Positions 52,207 through 62,342 are shown, numbered from the stretch's first letter. The stretch is 64,000 nt of DNA from Bacteroidota bacterium (GCA_030684395.1 JAUXTT010000010.1:62001-126000); one strand, 5' to 3'. Notes: generated by a model not told the origin, from the letters alone. Made by a program: numbers and translations.

Positions 52207-52314
52207 TCTTTTCGTTGATTTTCACCATGCCTGCTATTATATAGTTTTGACGTGATTCCTTTTTGCACATATTACGTGCGGTTGCTTATTTATACATTAA
52301 ACTTAAAGAATAAA

Positions 52315-53205
52315 ATGAAAAAAATTTTTTTATCAATAATTTCTGTACTGTGTTTTACAGCTACAACTTTTGCTCAGGTACCAAATAATGGATTTGAAAC
52401 ATGGACATCAATGGGTTCCTATAATAATCCCGACGGTTGGGGAACTTTAAACAACACAACAGCTATTGCGAGTGTTTATACTGCAAATAAAGGCACACCG
52501 GGTAGTCCGGGGACAGCTTATTTAAAGCTTACTTCAAAAACGGTTAGTACTGCTGTAGTAAATGGAATTGCAGTAAGTGGCGTTTTAGATTCAACTACCA
52601 TGCTCCCAAAATCAGGTTTTGCATTTGCACAACGCCCTGCTAGTTTTACTGGTAAATGGCAACACATGATTTATGGATCCAGTCAGGGTTCAATCAGAGT
52701 TACGCTAACACGTTGGGACAATACATTAAATCAAAGAATTGCAGTTGCAACCGCTAATCAAACATTATCCGGAATGGCAATGAGCTGGGCCAATTTCACA
52801 ATTCCATTCACCTACACTGATGGAGGTACTCCTGATACCTGCATAATTATTTTAAAAGCAAGTGGGGCTAACCCAACTAACAATGACTATCTATGGGTTG
52901 ATAATCTTGGATTCTCAGGTTCAGTTATTGGAATCGAAAAACATGATTTCTTCTTAACTGACCTGATGATTTTTCCTAACCCTTCAAGCGAAACAATTAA
53001 CGTTAATCTGAATTTAAAAGTGCCACAAAAAGTAAGCATCGAGTTAACTGATATAAGCGGAAAATTAATTAGCTCAAAAAATGTGGGAATACTGCAAGGT
53101 GAATCAATCCAAGTAATCAATATTACAGGAATTGCAAAAGGAATTTACTTCGTAAATGTAATTGGAGAGCAAGGCTCCGAAACAAGAAAAATTGTAATTG
53201 AATAA
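52315..53205 (+). CDS. T9SS-sorted secreted protein
   Basis: 296 residues from ATG 52315, which begins the signal peptide MKKIFLSIISVLCFTATTFA; the upstream in-frame ATG is not needed. The body is a carbohydrate-binding-like sandwich (PNNGFETWTSMGSYNNPDGW). The end is a type A sorting domain (LMIFPNPSSETINVNLNL). It precedes the multicopper oxidase gene by 37 bases and is probably in one operon with it. Function unknown. Confidence 0.85.
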   Translation: MKKIFLSIISVLCFTATTFAQVPNNGFETWTSMGSYNNPDGWGTLNNTTAIASVYTANKGTPGSPGTAYLKLTSKTVSTAVVNGIAVSGVLDSTTMLPKSGFAFAQRPASFTGKWQHMIYGSSQGSIRVTLTRWDNTLNQRIAVATANQTLSGMAMSWANFTIPFTYTDGGTPDTCIIILKASGANPTNNDYLWVDNLGFSGSVIGIEKHDFFLTDLMIFPNPSSETINVNLNLKVPQKVSIELTDISGKLISSKNVGILQGESIQVINITGIAKGIYFVNVIGEQGSETRKIVIE

Positions 53206-53242
53206 TTTTTTGTGTTTCGCAAATATTTTAACCATTTGATCC

Positions 53243-54955
53243 ATGACAAAAACACTCATAATCTGTTTGATAGCATTAACTCTTCATGGTTTTGCACAAA
53301 CTCAGTTATTTATTCCTGATACGCTTGTTGGGCCAAACTATACGCTAAGCATGCATAAAGATAGTGTGCAGTTCTTTCCATCCGGAAACATTTCTCACAC
53401 TTACGCCTTTAATGCAAATCAATATTTAGGACCAACGTTAATTTTCAATAAAGGGACTAGTATAAACATTACTGTAAATAATCAAATTGATGACACCACC
53501 ACTGTTCATTGGCATGGTATCCACCTCCCTTCAAAATGGGATGGTGGACCACATACATCCATATCACCCGGTAATACGTGGAATCCCCAATTCACAGTAA
53601 TGGACAATGCAGCAACATATTGGTATCACCCACATCTCCACATGAAAACTGCCGAACAAGCCATAAAAGGAGCAGCAGGATTAATCATTGTGCGAGACCC
53701 CCTGGAAGCAGCGTTAACCTTACCAAGGAAATATGGTATTGATGATTTTCCATTAGTTGTTCAGTGTCAACAATACGATGTAAACAATCAAGCAATGCCT
53801 CTTGGAATGCAGGATAGTACTGTATTGGTAAACGGGGCGAGAGCAAATAATGGTTATTCTGTTTTTGGAAATTTCCCGGCGCAGCTAGTGAGAATGCGCA
53901 TACTAAATGCTTCAGGAGAACGGGCTTTTAATTTTGGCTTCAGCGGCAACATGTCATTTTATCAAATTGCTTCTGACGGTGGTTTGTTGGATGCTCCCTA
54001 TTCAACTACAAGAGTTCGTTTAGGACCTGGAGAGCGCGCAGAAATAATATTAAACTTAACAGGAATGAATGGGCAATCTTTTTATTTGATGAGCTATGCA
54101 TCCGAATTATCAATGGGAATACAAGGTGGCCCTACTATGCCTATGCCCGGAGGACCACCAATGGATAGTCCTTTAAATGGAATTGATTTTAATATCATGC
54201 AAATTAATGTTGTGCCGCAAACGGTTAACCCTGTAACAAACATTCCCTCCGTTCTTACAACTAATAACCCCTATTCAACTGGTTCCGCAAACATTACAAG
54301 AACAATTCGCTTCACTGCAGACAGTGCAATGGTAATGGACGGTCCGTTTTATTTTAATGACAGTACTTTTAATATGATGCGGATGGATTATGAAATTCCG
54401 TTAGGCAATATTGAAATTTGGAAATTAGTGAACGAAACAATGGTGGCACATCCTTTTCATATTCATGATGTTCAGTTTTTTGTGATTGATAGAAATGGAA
54501 GCCCTCCTACACCTGAAGAAAGAGGAAGAAAAGATGTGGTGTTGATACCACCCGGAGATTCATTGATGTTCATTACAAAATTTGAAGATTTTGCTGATAC
54601 GATCGTTCCGTTCATGTATCATTGTCATATACTTATGCATGAAGATGATGGAATGATGGGGCAGTTTATCGTAAAACCAAACCCAACAAGTACAAGCGAA
54701 ATTATGCTGAATAATTCAATCATAAATATTTATCCAAACCCTGCTAAAAACTCACTAACTGTCAGCATAAATGGAAATGATTCTTTTACACCTTTTGAAA
54801 TAAAGGTGTACGATCTGATCGGTAAATTGATTTATTCGGAAACGGCCGGTAAAAGCAGGACGGTAATAAATTCTTCGAATTGGAATAGCGGGCTCTACAG
54901 TATTATAATAAAACAAGGTAAAAACAGTATTCACAAAAAAACAATTATAGAATGA
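53243..54955 (+). CDS. T9SS-sorted multicopper oxidase
   Basis: 570 residues: signal peptide, three cupredoxin domains and a sorting domain (INIYPNPAKNSLTVSING). Copper ligands are in HWHGIHLP and WYHPHLHMK (domain 1) and in HPFHIHDVQFF and YHCHILMHEDDGMMGQF (domain 3; the last gives the type 1 Cys, His and Met). The Met-rich stretch GGPTMPMPGGPPMDSPL recalls cuprous oxidases such as CueO. It would oxidise Cu(I) or organic substrates outside the cell. It overlaps the HMA gene by four bases. Confidence 0.93.
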   Translation: MTKTLIICLIALTLHGFAQTQLFIPDTLVGPNYTLSMHKDSVQFFPSGNISHTYAFNANQYLGPTLIFNKGTSINITVNNQIDDTTTVHWHGIHLPSKWDGGPHTSISPGNTWNPQFTVMDNAATYWYHPHLHMKTAEQAIKGAAGLIIVRDPLEAALTLPRKYGIDDFPLVVQCQQYDVNNQAMPLGMQDSTVLVNGARANNGYSVFGNFPAQLVRMRILNASGERAFNFGFSGNMSFYQIASDGGLLDAPYSTTRVRLGPGERAEIILNLTGMNGQSFYLMSYASELSMGIQGGPTMPMPGGPPMDSPLNGIDFNIMQINVVPQTVNPVTNIPSVLTTNNPYSTGSANITRTIRFTADSAMVMDGPFYFNDSTFNMMRMDYEIPLGNIEIWKLVNETMVAHPFHIHDVQFFVIDRNGSPPTPEERGRKDVVLIPPGDSLMFITKFEDFADTIVPFMYHCHILMHEDDGMMGQFIVKPNPTSTSEIMLNNSIINIYPNPAKNSLTVSINGNDSFTPFEIKVYDLIGKLIYSETAGKSRTVINSSNWNSGLYSIIIKQGKNSIHKKTIIE

Positions 54956-55332
54956 AAACGAGCATAAAAAAAATCATAGCACTTATTATCATAGTATCAT
55001 CAATTACTGCTTGCGGAAACAAAACCGAGTCAGAAGCCGCCACTACAAAAACCGAAGTAACAAATGGGGAAGCAACATCTACTTTTAAAGTTTGGGGTAA
55101 TTGCGAAATGTGTAAGGAAACCATTGAGGGGTCGTTAAAAGTTGAAGGAATAACTAAAGCGGACTGGAACGTAGATTCAAAAATAATTACCGTAACATAC
55201 GACACCACAAAAATCACTTTGGATCAAATACAAAAAAATATCGCTTCAGTTGGTTACGATAATGAAAAGTATAAAGGTGACGACAAAGCTTACAATGAAT
55301 TAGCAGGCTGTTGTCAATACGATAGGAAATAA
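54952..55332 (+). CDS. HMA-domain lipoprotein
   Basis: 126 residues. Lipoprotein signal (IIALIIIVSSITACG), short linker, then a heavy-metal-associated domain: FKVWGNCEMCKETIEGSL (CxxC), VDSKIITVTYDTTKITLDQI, VGYDNE. A second Cys pair lies in the C-terminal GCCQYDRK. It probably binds Cu(I) in the periplasm and hands it to the pump or oxidase of the same cluster. ATGA overlap with the oxidase gene. Confidence 0.9.
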   Translation: MKTSIKKIIALIIIVSSITACGNKTESEAATTKTEVTNGEATSTFKVWGNCEMCKETIEGSLKVEGITKADWNVDSKIITVTYDTTKITLDQIQKNIASVGYDNEKYKGDDKAYNELAGCCQYDRK

Positions 55333-55388
55333 AACAAGCTAATTAACGTTTGTTTTAAAATTTAATTAATAGAATTCGTATCTTTGCA

Positions 55389-55802
55389 GTGTTGAAAAAG
55401 GTACTAGTCATATTTTTACTTCTTCAGGTCATAACCAACAATACTTTTGCGGAAGAATTGGTTAAGATGCCGCGACTTTTTACCCATTATTATCATCATG
55501 CGCGCGAGCATAAAGACACTAAAGATTTTTTCGATTTCCTTCACAAACATTATTCGGATCACCACCAAAACGACAACCATTCTAAAAACCATAGTGAGGA
55601 AGATACTGATTGCGCTTTGCCATTTAAACATTGTGGAGGCTGTTGCGTTGGCACTCATGCTCCCGTTGTAGGTTTCGTTCCTTCTTTTCAAATTGCAGAC
55701 TACACTTGCTTTCAAGTAAAAGATTTGGGCTTTCCGGCAGAGAACGACCGAATCGAAAGCACTGATGGTCGTACTATCTGGCAACCCCCAAAGCTTGCAT
55801 AA
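55389..55802 (+). CDS. His- and Cys-rich exported protein
   Basis: 137 residues, GTG start with a TTG one codon on. Signal peptide (LVIFLLLQVITNNTFA), a His-rich middle (HYYHHAREH, HYSDHHQNDNHSKNHSEED) and HCGGCCVGTH near the C-terminal third. This composition suits a periplasmic metal-binding protein. It stands directly before the metal-efflux RND gene. Family name not recognised. Confidence 0.75.
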   Translation: MLKKVLVIFLLLQVITNNTFAEELVKMPRLFTHYYHHAREHKDTKDFFDFLHKHYSDHHQNDNHSKNHSEEDTDCALPFKHCGGCCVGTHAPVVGFVPSFQIADYTCFQVKDLGFPAENDRIESTDGRTIWQPPKLA

Positions 55803-55918
55803 TTACACGTCCAGTTAATTACTGGCCTGTTGCAGAAATTCCTCTGCACATTTTTCATTTTATTTATTAACCAATATAAACAAAGCATTCGCTTGGTTTA
55901 TGTTATTCATTATAAATT

Positions 55919-58900
55919 ATGCTAGATAAAGTCATACACTTTTCTATAAAGAATAAGCTCATTATCGGATTGCTCACTCTTGTGCTGATAATTTGGGGCA
56001 GCTATTCTTTAACTAAACTGCCTATTGATGCAGTACCCGATATTACCAACAATCAGGTTCAGGTCATAACCGTTTCGCCATCCCTGGCTGCTGAGGATAT
56101 TGAAAGGCTGGTAACTTTTCCGGTGGAACAAACTATGGCAAACATTCCCGGGATTGAAGAAGTACGTTCTTTCTCAAGGTTCGGTTTATCAGTTGTAACT
56201 TTGGTTTTCAAAGACAACATTGACGTATACTGGGCAAGGCAACAGGTAAACGAAAGATTGAATGAAGCCAAAACAATTATCCCAAAAGGTGTTGGTATTC
56301 CCGAATTGGCGCCTGTTACAACAGGATTAGGAGAAATCTATCAATATGTGATTCGTCCGGAAAAAGGGTATGAAAAAAAATACTCTCCAATGGAATTACG
56401 AACCATTCAGGATTGGATCATTCGCCGACAATTACTGGGAACAGAGGGTGTAGCAGATGTAAGCAGTTTTGGAGGTTACCTGAAACAATATGAAATTGCA
56501 TTGAATCCGGATAAACTAAGAAGCATGAATATTAGCATCAATGAGGTGTTTAGTGCTTTACAAAAAAACAATCAAAACACGGGAGGGGCTTATATTGATA
56601 AAAAACCAAACGCTTATTTCATCAGAAGCGAAGGTTTGATAGAAACCAAAGAAGATATTGAAAAAATCGTCGTAAAGGTAAACGCCAATGGTATTCCTGT
56701 TTTAATCAGAAATGTTGCAACAGTGGATTTTGGACATGCAACACGTTACGGGGCAATGACTCGAAATGATGAAGGCGAAGTAGTTGGAGCTGTTGTAATG
56801 ATGCTAAAAGGAGCTAATTCTTCAAAAGTAATTTACAGCGTAAAAGAGCGCATTAAACAAATCGAAAAAAATTTACCTAAAGGTGTTGTAATTGAACCCT
56901 TCCTCGACAGGACCAAATTGGTAGACAATGCTATCGGTACGGTTACGAAAAATTTAGCAGAAGGAGCACTGATTGTCATCTTTGTATTGGTATTACTACT
57001 TGGTAATTTCCGTGCAGGATTAATTGTTGCCTCAGTTATTCCGTTGGCTATGTTATTTGCTATTGCATTAATGAACTTGTTTGGAGTATCAGGTAATTTA
57101 ATGAGTTTGGGAGCAATCGATTTTGGTTTAATTGTAGATGGCGCAGTTATTATTGTTGAAGCAACACTACATCATTTAACCGGTCGAAAACTCTTTCAAA
57201 AATTTGGAGGCAGAAAACTTACGCAGGAAGAAATGAATCATGAGGTATATGATTCTGCTTCAAAAATTAGAAATTCAGCTGCTTTCGGTGAGATCATTAT
57301 TTTAATAGTTTACCTGCCGATTCTTGCTTTGGTTGGTGTGGAAGGAAAAATGTTCAGGCCAATGGCACAAACGGTTTCATTTGCTATTTTGGGCGCTTTT
57401 ATCTTATCTCTTACTTATGTTCCAATGATCACTTCTTTGTTTTTAAGTAAAAACACCGTGCATAAACGAAACATTTCAGATAGATTGATGGGGCTTTTTC
57501 AAAAAGCTTACAATCCAATTATTCGTTTTGCGCTCAAAAGAAAAATGCTTGTTTTAATAACCGCAGTAGTACTGTTTGTTATAAGTATTACAATATTTAT
57601 GAAAATGGGCGGAGAATTTATTCCAACATTGGACGAAGGGGATTTTGCAGTAGAGACCCGAACATTGCAAGGCAGTTCCATTTCACAAACCATTGAAGCC
57701 GCTTTAAGGGCAAGCAAAATTCTGAAAGATAAATTTCCTGAAGTAAAAGAAGTAATAGGTAAAGTTGGTTCTTCAGAAATTCCAACAGATCCAATGCCTG
57801 TTGAAGCATGTGACCTGATGATCATCCTTAAAGATAAGTCGGAATGGACAAGTGCAGATACCCGTGATGAATTGGCAGAAAAAATGGGAGATGCCTTAAA
57901 AGTTATTCCGGGAGTAACTTTTGGTTTCCAACAACCTATCCAAATGCGTTTTAATGAATTGATGACCGGAGCCAGGCAGGATGTAGTAATTAAAATTTAT
58001 GGAGAAAATCTGAATACCTTAACCGACTACGCCAACAAAATAGGAAAAATCGCATCAGGAGTGGAAGGTGCGCAGGATATATATATAGAAGAGGTTACGG
58101 GTCAATCGCAAATTGTGGTGAAATTCAACAGAGATAAAATTGCGCAATTCGGATTAAATATTGAAGATGTGAATACGATTATAAAATCTGGTTTTGCAGG
58201 CGAATCAGCAGGTTATGTTTATGAAGGAGAAAAACGTTTTGATTTAGTCGTCCGGCTGGAAAAAGATAATAGGCAAGGATTAGACGACATCAAAAACTTA
58301 TTTGTTACCACCCCGAATGGGAATCAAGTCCCCATAACGCAATTGGCAGAAGTTGAATTTAAGATCAGTCCTAATCAAATCCAACGTGATGATGCTAAAC
58401 GAAGAATTACCGTTGGTTTTAATGTTCGTGGAAAAGATGTGGAAAGCGTTGTAAAAGAGATGCAGCAAAAAATTGATAAGGGAGTGAAATTCAGTGCAGG
58501 TTATTATCCAACTTATGGCGGAACATTTAAAAATCTGATAGAGGCTCGTCAGCGTTTGTCAATAGCTGTTCCCGTTGCGTTACTGTTGATTTTCATGCTA
58601 TTGTTCTTTACTTTTCATTCATTCAAACAAAGTATTCTCATTTTTTCTGCAATACCACTTTCCGCTATCGGAGGTGTATTTGCTTTGTGGTTAAGAGATA
58701 TGCCCTTCAGTATTTCAGCAGGAGTTGGTTTCATTGCATTATTTGGAGTGGCCGTATTAAACGGCATTGTTTTGATCGCAGAATTTAATCGTTTAAAAAC
58801 AGAAGGTATGACAGATATTAAAGAAATCATCCTGAAAGGAACATCGGTGCGTTTACGCCCGGTAATTATGACTGCATTAGTTGCGTCATTAGGCTTTTTG

Positions 58901-60298
58901 CCAATGGCATTATCCCATGGATCAGGAGCGGAGGTTCAAAAACCTCTGGCAACCGTTGTGATTGGTGGATTGATAACTGCAACCCTGCTTACACTTTTGG
59001 TGCTACCTGTTTTGTATTGGTTCTTTGAAAAAATGGGGAAATCAAAACCAACTATTCCAGCGAGTGTTACCCTCGTAGTATTAGCTATGCTGATTCCTTC
59101 ATTTAGTAATGCTCAATCAAACACTGCACCTGTTACTTTACAACAAGTAATTGACGCGGCATTAAAAAATAATGCAGGTATTAAAGCCGGTAACTACGAA
59201 ATTGACTACAGTACTACGCTAAGAAAAACATCCAGCGACATTGGGAAAACACATATATCCCTGATGTATGGTCAATACAACTCTCTTAATAATGATAACA
59301 ATATTTCTATATCGCAGGTTATTCCTTTTCCAACTTTGTTCTCCAGTCAGAGCCAACTTACCAAAGCGAATGTGAAAGGAAGTGAGTTAAAATTGAAGGT
59401 AACAGAAAATGAATTGATCAATCAGGTAAAATCTGTTTATGAAGATATAGAATACTTGAAATCAGAAAGAAAACTATTGATGAGTCAGGATAGCATTTAT
59501 ACTTCGTTTTCTAAAGCGGCAAACAGCAGATTTAAAGCAGGTGAAAGTAACTTACTGGAGAAAACAACTGCAGAAACCCAGTTGATGGAAGTAAAAAATC
59601 TACTGGCGCAAAATCAATCAATCATTCTTATTTACCAGTCTCAATTGCAAGCATTGATGAATAGTAAGGTTCCTATAGATATTGAACAAAAAACACTAAG
59701 CAAGATGGAATTAAGTATCCCGGTTGATAGTGGCGCTTATTCCCAAAATCCATATTTACTTTATTTGAAACAACAAATTGAAATTAGCAATAAACAAAAG
59801 AAAGTTGAAACAGCAAAAGTATTACCCGATTTCACTATTGGCTATTTTAATCAGTCATTGGTTGGTTACCAAAACATCAATGGCACCGATCAATACTTTA
59901 ACCCTTCAAAACGTTTTAGCGGCTTGCAGCTTGGTGTTTCCATTCCATTGTGGTTTGTGCCGCAAACTGCTAAAGTAAAAGCTGCAGGCATAAATCAAAA
60001 AGTAATAGAGAGCAATACAGAGCAATATCAAACAAGTGTTCAAAGTAAGTATATTCAATACTTTCAGGAATATCTACAAAATAAAAGCACTTTGGAATAT
60101 TACGAAAAAAGCGCTCTGCCCAATGCTGAGTTGATAATAAAACAAGCAGATTCAGGTTTCAAAAACGGAGAGATCGGATATGTGGAATACCTTCAGGGTA
60201 TAAAGGGTGCATTAGCAATTAAATCAAATTACCTCAGTAGTTTGAACCAATACAATCAAAGCATTATTAAACTTGAATTTTTATTAGGTAAAAAATAA
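55919..60298 (+). CDS. HME-RND metal efflux pump fused to TolC-like channel
   Basis: 1459 residues. Residues 1-1040 form a complete CzcA/CusA-type pump with 12 membrane helices (IDAVPDITNNQVQVIT near the start; helix IV IDFGLIVDGAVIIVEAT). The D401-FG-x3-D407-GA-x3-VE signature is that of divalent-cation HME pumps; copper/silver pumps usually lack it. Residues 1045-1064 look like a signal peptide (VTLVVLAMLIPSFSNAQ), and from there to the end runs an outer-membrane efflux protein with helical hairpins (LQQVIDAALKNNAGIKAGNY). The neighbours point to copper; the metal is therefore uncertain. The adaptor gene follows after 18 bases. Confidence 0.93.
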   Translation: MLDKVIHFSIKNKLIIGLLTLVLIIWGSYSLTKLPIDAVPDITNNQVQVITVSPSLAAEDIERLVTFPVEQTMANIPGIEEVRSFSRFGLSVVTLVFKDNIDVYWARQQVNERLNEAKTIIPKGVGIPELAPVTTGLGEIYQYVIRPEKGYEKKYSPMELRTIQDWIIRRQLLGTEGVADVSSFGGYLKQYEIALNPDKLRSMNISINEVFSALQKNNQNTGGAYIDKKPNAYFIRSEGLIETKEDIEKIVVKVNANGIPVLIRNVATVDFGHATRYGAMTRNDEGEVVGAVVMMLKGANSSKVIYSVKERIKQIEKNLPKGVVIEPFLDRTKLVDNAIGTVTKNLAEGALIVIFVLVLLLGNFRAGLIVASVIPLAMLFAIALMNLFGVSGNLMSLGAIDFGLIVDGAVIIVEATLHHLTGRKLFQKFGGRKLTQEEMNHEVYDSASKIRNSAAFGEIIILIVYLPILALVGVEGKMFRPMAQTVSFAILGAFILSLTYVPMITSLFLSKNTVHKRNISDRLMGLFQKAYNPIIRFALKRKMLVLITAVVLFVISITIFMKMGGEFIPTLDEGDFAVETRTLQGSSISQTIEAALRASKILKDKFPEVKEVIGKVGSSEIPTDPMPVEACDLMIILKDKSEWTSADTRDELAEKMGDALKVIPGVTFGFQQPIQMRFNELMTGARQDVVIKIYGENLNTLTDYANKIGKIASGVEGAQDIYIEEVTGQSQIVVKFNRDKIAQFGLNIEDVNTIIKSGFAGESAGYVYEGEKRFDLVVRLEKDNRQGLDDIKNLFVTTPNGNQVPITQLAEVEFKISPNQIQRDDAKRRITVGFNVRGKDVESVVKEMQQKIDKGVKFSAGYYPTYGGTFKNLIEARQRLSIAVPVALLLIFMLLFFTFHSFKQSILIFSAIPLSAIGGVFALWLRDMPFSISAGVGFIALFGVAVLNGIVLIAEFNRLKTEGMTDIKEIILKGTSVRLRPVIMTALVASLGFLPMALSHGSGAEVQKPLATVVIGGLITATLLTLLVLPVLYWFFEKMGKSKPTIPASVTLVVLAMLIPSFSNAQSNTAPVTLQQVIDAALKNNAGIKAGNYEIDYSTTLRKTSSDIGKTHISLMYGQYNSLNNDNNISISQVIPFPTLFSSQSQLTKANVKGSELKLKVTENELINQVKSVYEDIEYLKSERKLLMSQDSIYTSFSKAANSRFKAGESNLLEKTTAETQLMEVKNLLAQNQSIILIYQSQLQALMNSKVPIDIEQKTLSKMELSIPVDSGAYSQNPYLLYLKQQIEISNKQKKVETAKVLPDFTIGYFNQSLVGYQNINGTDQYFNPSKRFSGLQLGVSIPLWFVPQTAKVKAAGINQKVIESNTEQYQTSVQSKYIQYFQEYLQNKSTLEYYEKSALPNAELIIKQADSGFKNGEIGYVEYLQGIKGALAIKSNYLSSLNQYNQSIIKLEFLLGKK

Positions 60299-60316
60299 TA
60301 TTTAAACAGAAAAAAT

Positions 60317-61474
60317 ATGAAAAATAAAAAAATCATTACTCAAGTACTTGTGCTGTTATGCATAATAATAACAGCAAGTTCATGTGGAAATAAACCGGAA
60401 GAACTGGCTATGAAGGAAAATCGCAAAGAAGAAATAAGTGTGATCGAATTATCTCCGGAACAAGCAAAAATCATTGACCTAAAATTAGGTAAAGTTGAAA
60501 TGAAAGACCTGAGTGGTGCCATTAAGGTAAACGGAATGCTGGATGTACCGCCGCAAAACTTAGTCAGTATTTCAGCCCCATTAGGTGGATTTGTAAAAAG
60601 CACAGAGCTTCTGCAAGGAATGAAAGTAACAAAAGGGCAAGTAATTGTAGTAATGCAACATACTGACTACATTCAAATTCAACAGGAATACCTCGAAACG
60701 AAAAGTCAGTTGGAGTATTTGGACTTGGAATACAAACGTCAACAGGAATTATCCAAAGAAAATGTAAACTCCCAAAAAACACTGCAACAAGCCAGGTCAC
60801 AATATGAAAGTATGTTAGCGAAAAATTCAGGCTTAAAATCAAAACTCATGTTGGTTGGTATTAACTCCGAAAAATTAACAAGCCAAAGTATTCAGAACTC
60901 AATATCCATTACGACCCCTATTAGCGGATATGTAACTCATGTAAATGTAAACATTGGAGCTTATGTTAATCCAACAGATGTGATGTTTAAAATTGTTGAT
61001 ACAGAACATTTACATGCTGAGTTAACCGTTTTTGAAAAGGATATTCCAAAAATTAAACTGGGACAAAAAGTTCGTTTCACCCTGGCAAATGAAACAGAGG
61101 AACGCATTGCAACCGTTTTTCTGATAGGCAGGGAAATTAGTGAAGACAGAACCGTTCGTATTCATTGTCACCTGGATAAAGAAGACATGGAATTGCTGCC
61201 CGGAATGTATTTAAAGGCTTATGTGGAGGCCGGAACAAAAAGCCTCCCTGCCCTACCCGATCAGGCAATTGTAAATTTTGAAGGTAAAGATTACATTTTT
61301 GTTGCAGGCAAAGAAGTAAATCATTATAAAATGCTGGAAGTAACAAAAGGAATCAGCGAACTGGGGTTTACAGAAGTTACTTTAGGAAATGAGCTTAGTA
61401 GCCAAACTATGATAGTAATAAAAGGAGCATACGATCTTCTTGCCAAATTAAAAAACAGCGATGATGAAGGTTGA
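60317..61474 (+). CDS. RND efflux periplasmic adaptor (CusB/CzcB type)
   Basis: 385 residues. Lipoprotein signal (LLCIIITASSCG), barrel-sandwich parts (VSISAPLGGFVKSTELLQGM and ITTPISGYVTHVNVNIGAYV), a long helical hairpin between them, a beta-barrel (AELTVFEKDIPKIKLGQKV) and the membrane-proximal domain. It links the inner-membrane pump to the outer-membrane channel. No N-terminal Met-rich copper motif and no C-terminal metal domain. Confidence 0.92.
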   Translation: MKNKKIITQVLVLLCIIITASSCGNKPEELAMKENRKEEISVIELSPEQAKIIDLKLGKVEMKDLSGAIKVNGMLDVPPQNLVSISAPLGGFVKSTELLQGMKVTKGQVIVVMQHTDYIQIQQEYLETKSQLEYLDLEYKRQQELSKENVNSQKTLQQARSQYESMLAKNSGLKSKLMLVGINSEKLTSQSIQNSISITTPISGYVTHVNVNIGAYVNPTDVMFKIVDTEHLHAELTVFEKDIPKIKLGQKVRFTLANETEERIATVFLIGREISEDRTVRIHCHLDKEDMELLPGMYLKAYVEAGTKSLPALPDQAIVNFEGKDYIFVAGKEVNHYKMLEVTKGISELGFTEVTLGNELSSQTMIVIKGAYDLLAKLKNSDDEG

Positions 61475-61545
61475 AATACGGATTAGTTAAATACATTCAG
61501 AATTAGAAAAAAATACACTAACTTACTATTTCCAAAATAAACATC

Positions 61546-61914
61546 ATGAGTGCAAATAAAATCATCAAAATCATGACTATTGCCTTACTATTGGTATCTG
61601 TATCCACCTTTGCGCAAAAGGGTAAGGCCAAGAAAATTCAAACGGCTGTAATTAAAACCATGATCTATTGTGATCACTGCAAAAAATGTGAAACCTGTGG
61701 TGATAAATTTCAAAAAGAATTATATGGCGAGGCCGGAATCAAAAGGGTTGACGTTGACCCTAAAGCGATGACAATTACTGTTACTTACGATACACGTAAA
61801 ACAGATCCGGATAAGATCAGGAAATCCATTTCAAAGCTTGGATATGATGCCGACGACATAAAAGCCGATCCTGAAGGTGTTGCAAAACTGGACGGTTGTT
61901 GTAAGAAAAAATAA
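61546..61914 (+). CDS. HMA-domain exported protein
   Basis: 122 residues with signal peptide (ITMALL-like segment ending STFAQ). The HMA domain has a modified Cys motif (MIYCDHCKKCETC) and KAMTITVTYDTRKTDPDKI, followed by LGYDADD. A Cys pair ends the protein (DGCCKKK), as in the 54.9-kb HMA lipoprotein. Probable periplasmic metal chaperone of the efflux cluster. Confidence 0.85.
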   Translation: MSANKIIKIMTIALLLVSVSTFAQKGKAKKIQTAVIKTMIYCDHCKKCETCGDKFQKELYGEAGIKRVDVDPKAMTITVTYDTRKTDPDKIRKSISKLGYDADDIKADPEGVAKLDGCCKKK

Positions 61915-61923
61915 TATTGCCGA

Positions 61924-62244
61924 ATGAAAACATTTATCTATAAGGGTGTATTATTGGTTTTGGCTGTTTTGGTGATCACGGCCTGTGAAAATAATGCAGA
62001 AAAAGAAAAGCAAGAGTTTGTGAAATCAGAAAAAATTGAAACTAAAATTAAAGGCGAAAAAATTAAAGTAAACTCTGAAATAACTTGTCCTAAGTGTGAA
62101 TATAAAAAAACAGAAGTCCTCCCTACCGACGTTTGTTTATTATCTTATACCTGCGAAAAATGTAAAACAGTTTTGCACCCCAAAAGTGGTGATTGCTGCG
62201 TGTTTTGTACTTACGGTGATGTAAAATGCCCCTCAATGCAATAA
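61924..62244 (+). CDS. GDCCVFC-family Cys-rich lipoprotein
   Basis: 106 residues. Lipoprotein signal (LLVLAVLVITAC), then a charged linker and a Cys-rich domain: ITCPKCEYKK, YTCEKCKTVL and GDCCVFCTYGDVKCP. The GDCCVFC motif defines a small family found with mercury, copper and other metal genes. Metal binding is likely but not proven. Ten bases behind the HMA gene, last gene of the cluster. Confidence 0.85.
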   Translation: MKTFIYKGVLLVLAVLVITACENNAEKEKQEFVKSEKIETKIKGEKIKVNSEITCPKCEYKKTEVLPTDVCLLSYTCEKCKTVLHPKSGDCCVFCTYGDVKCPSMQ

Positions 62245-62342
62245 TGATAGCCAATTTTTTTTGAAATGAAGCTTCTCATTTAATTTTTTGAAATTACATC
62301 CGTCTTTCAGAAGAAAACGATCGATTGAATCGCAATTGATGA

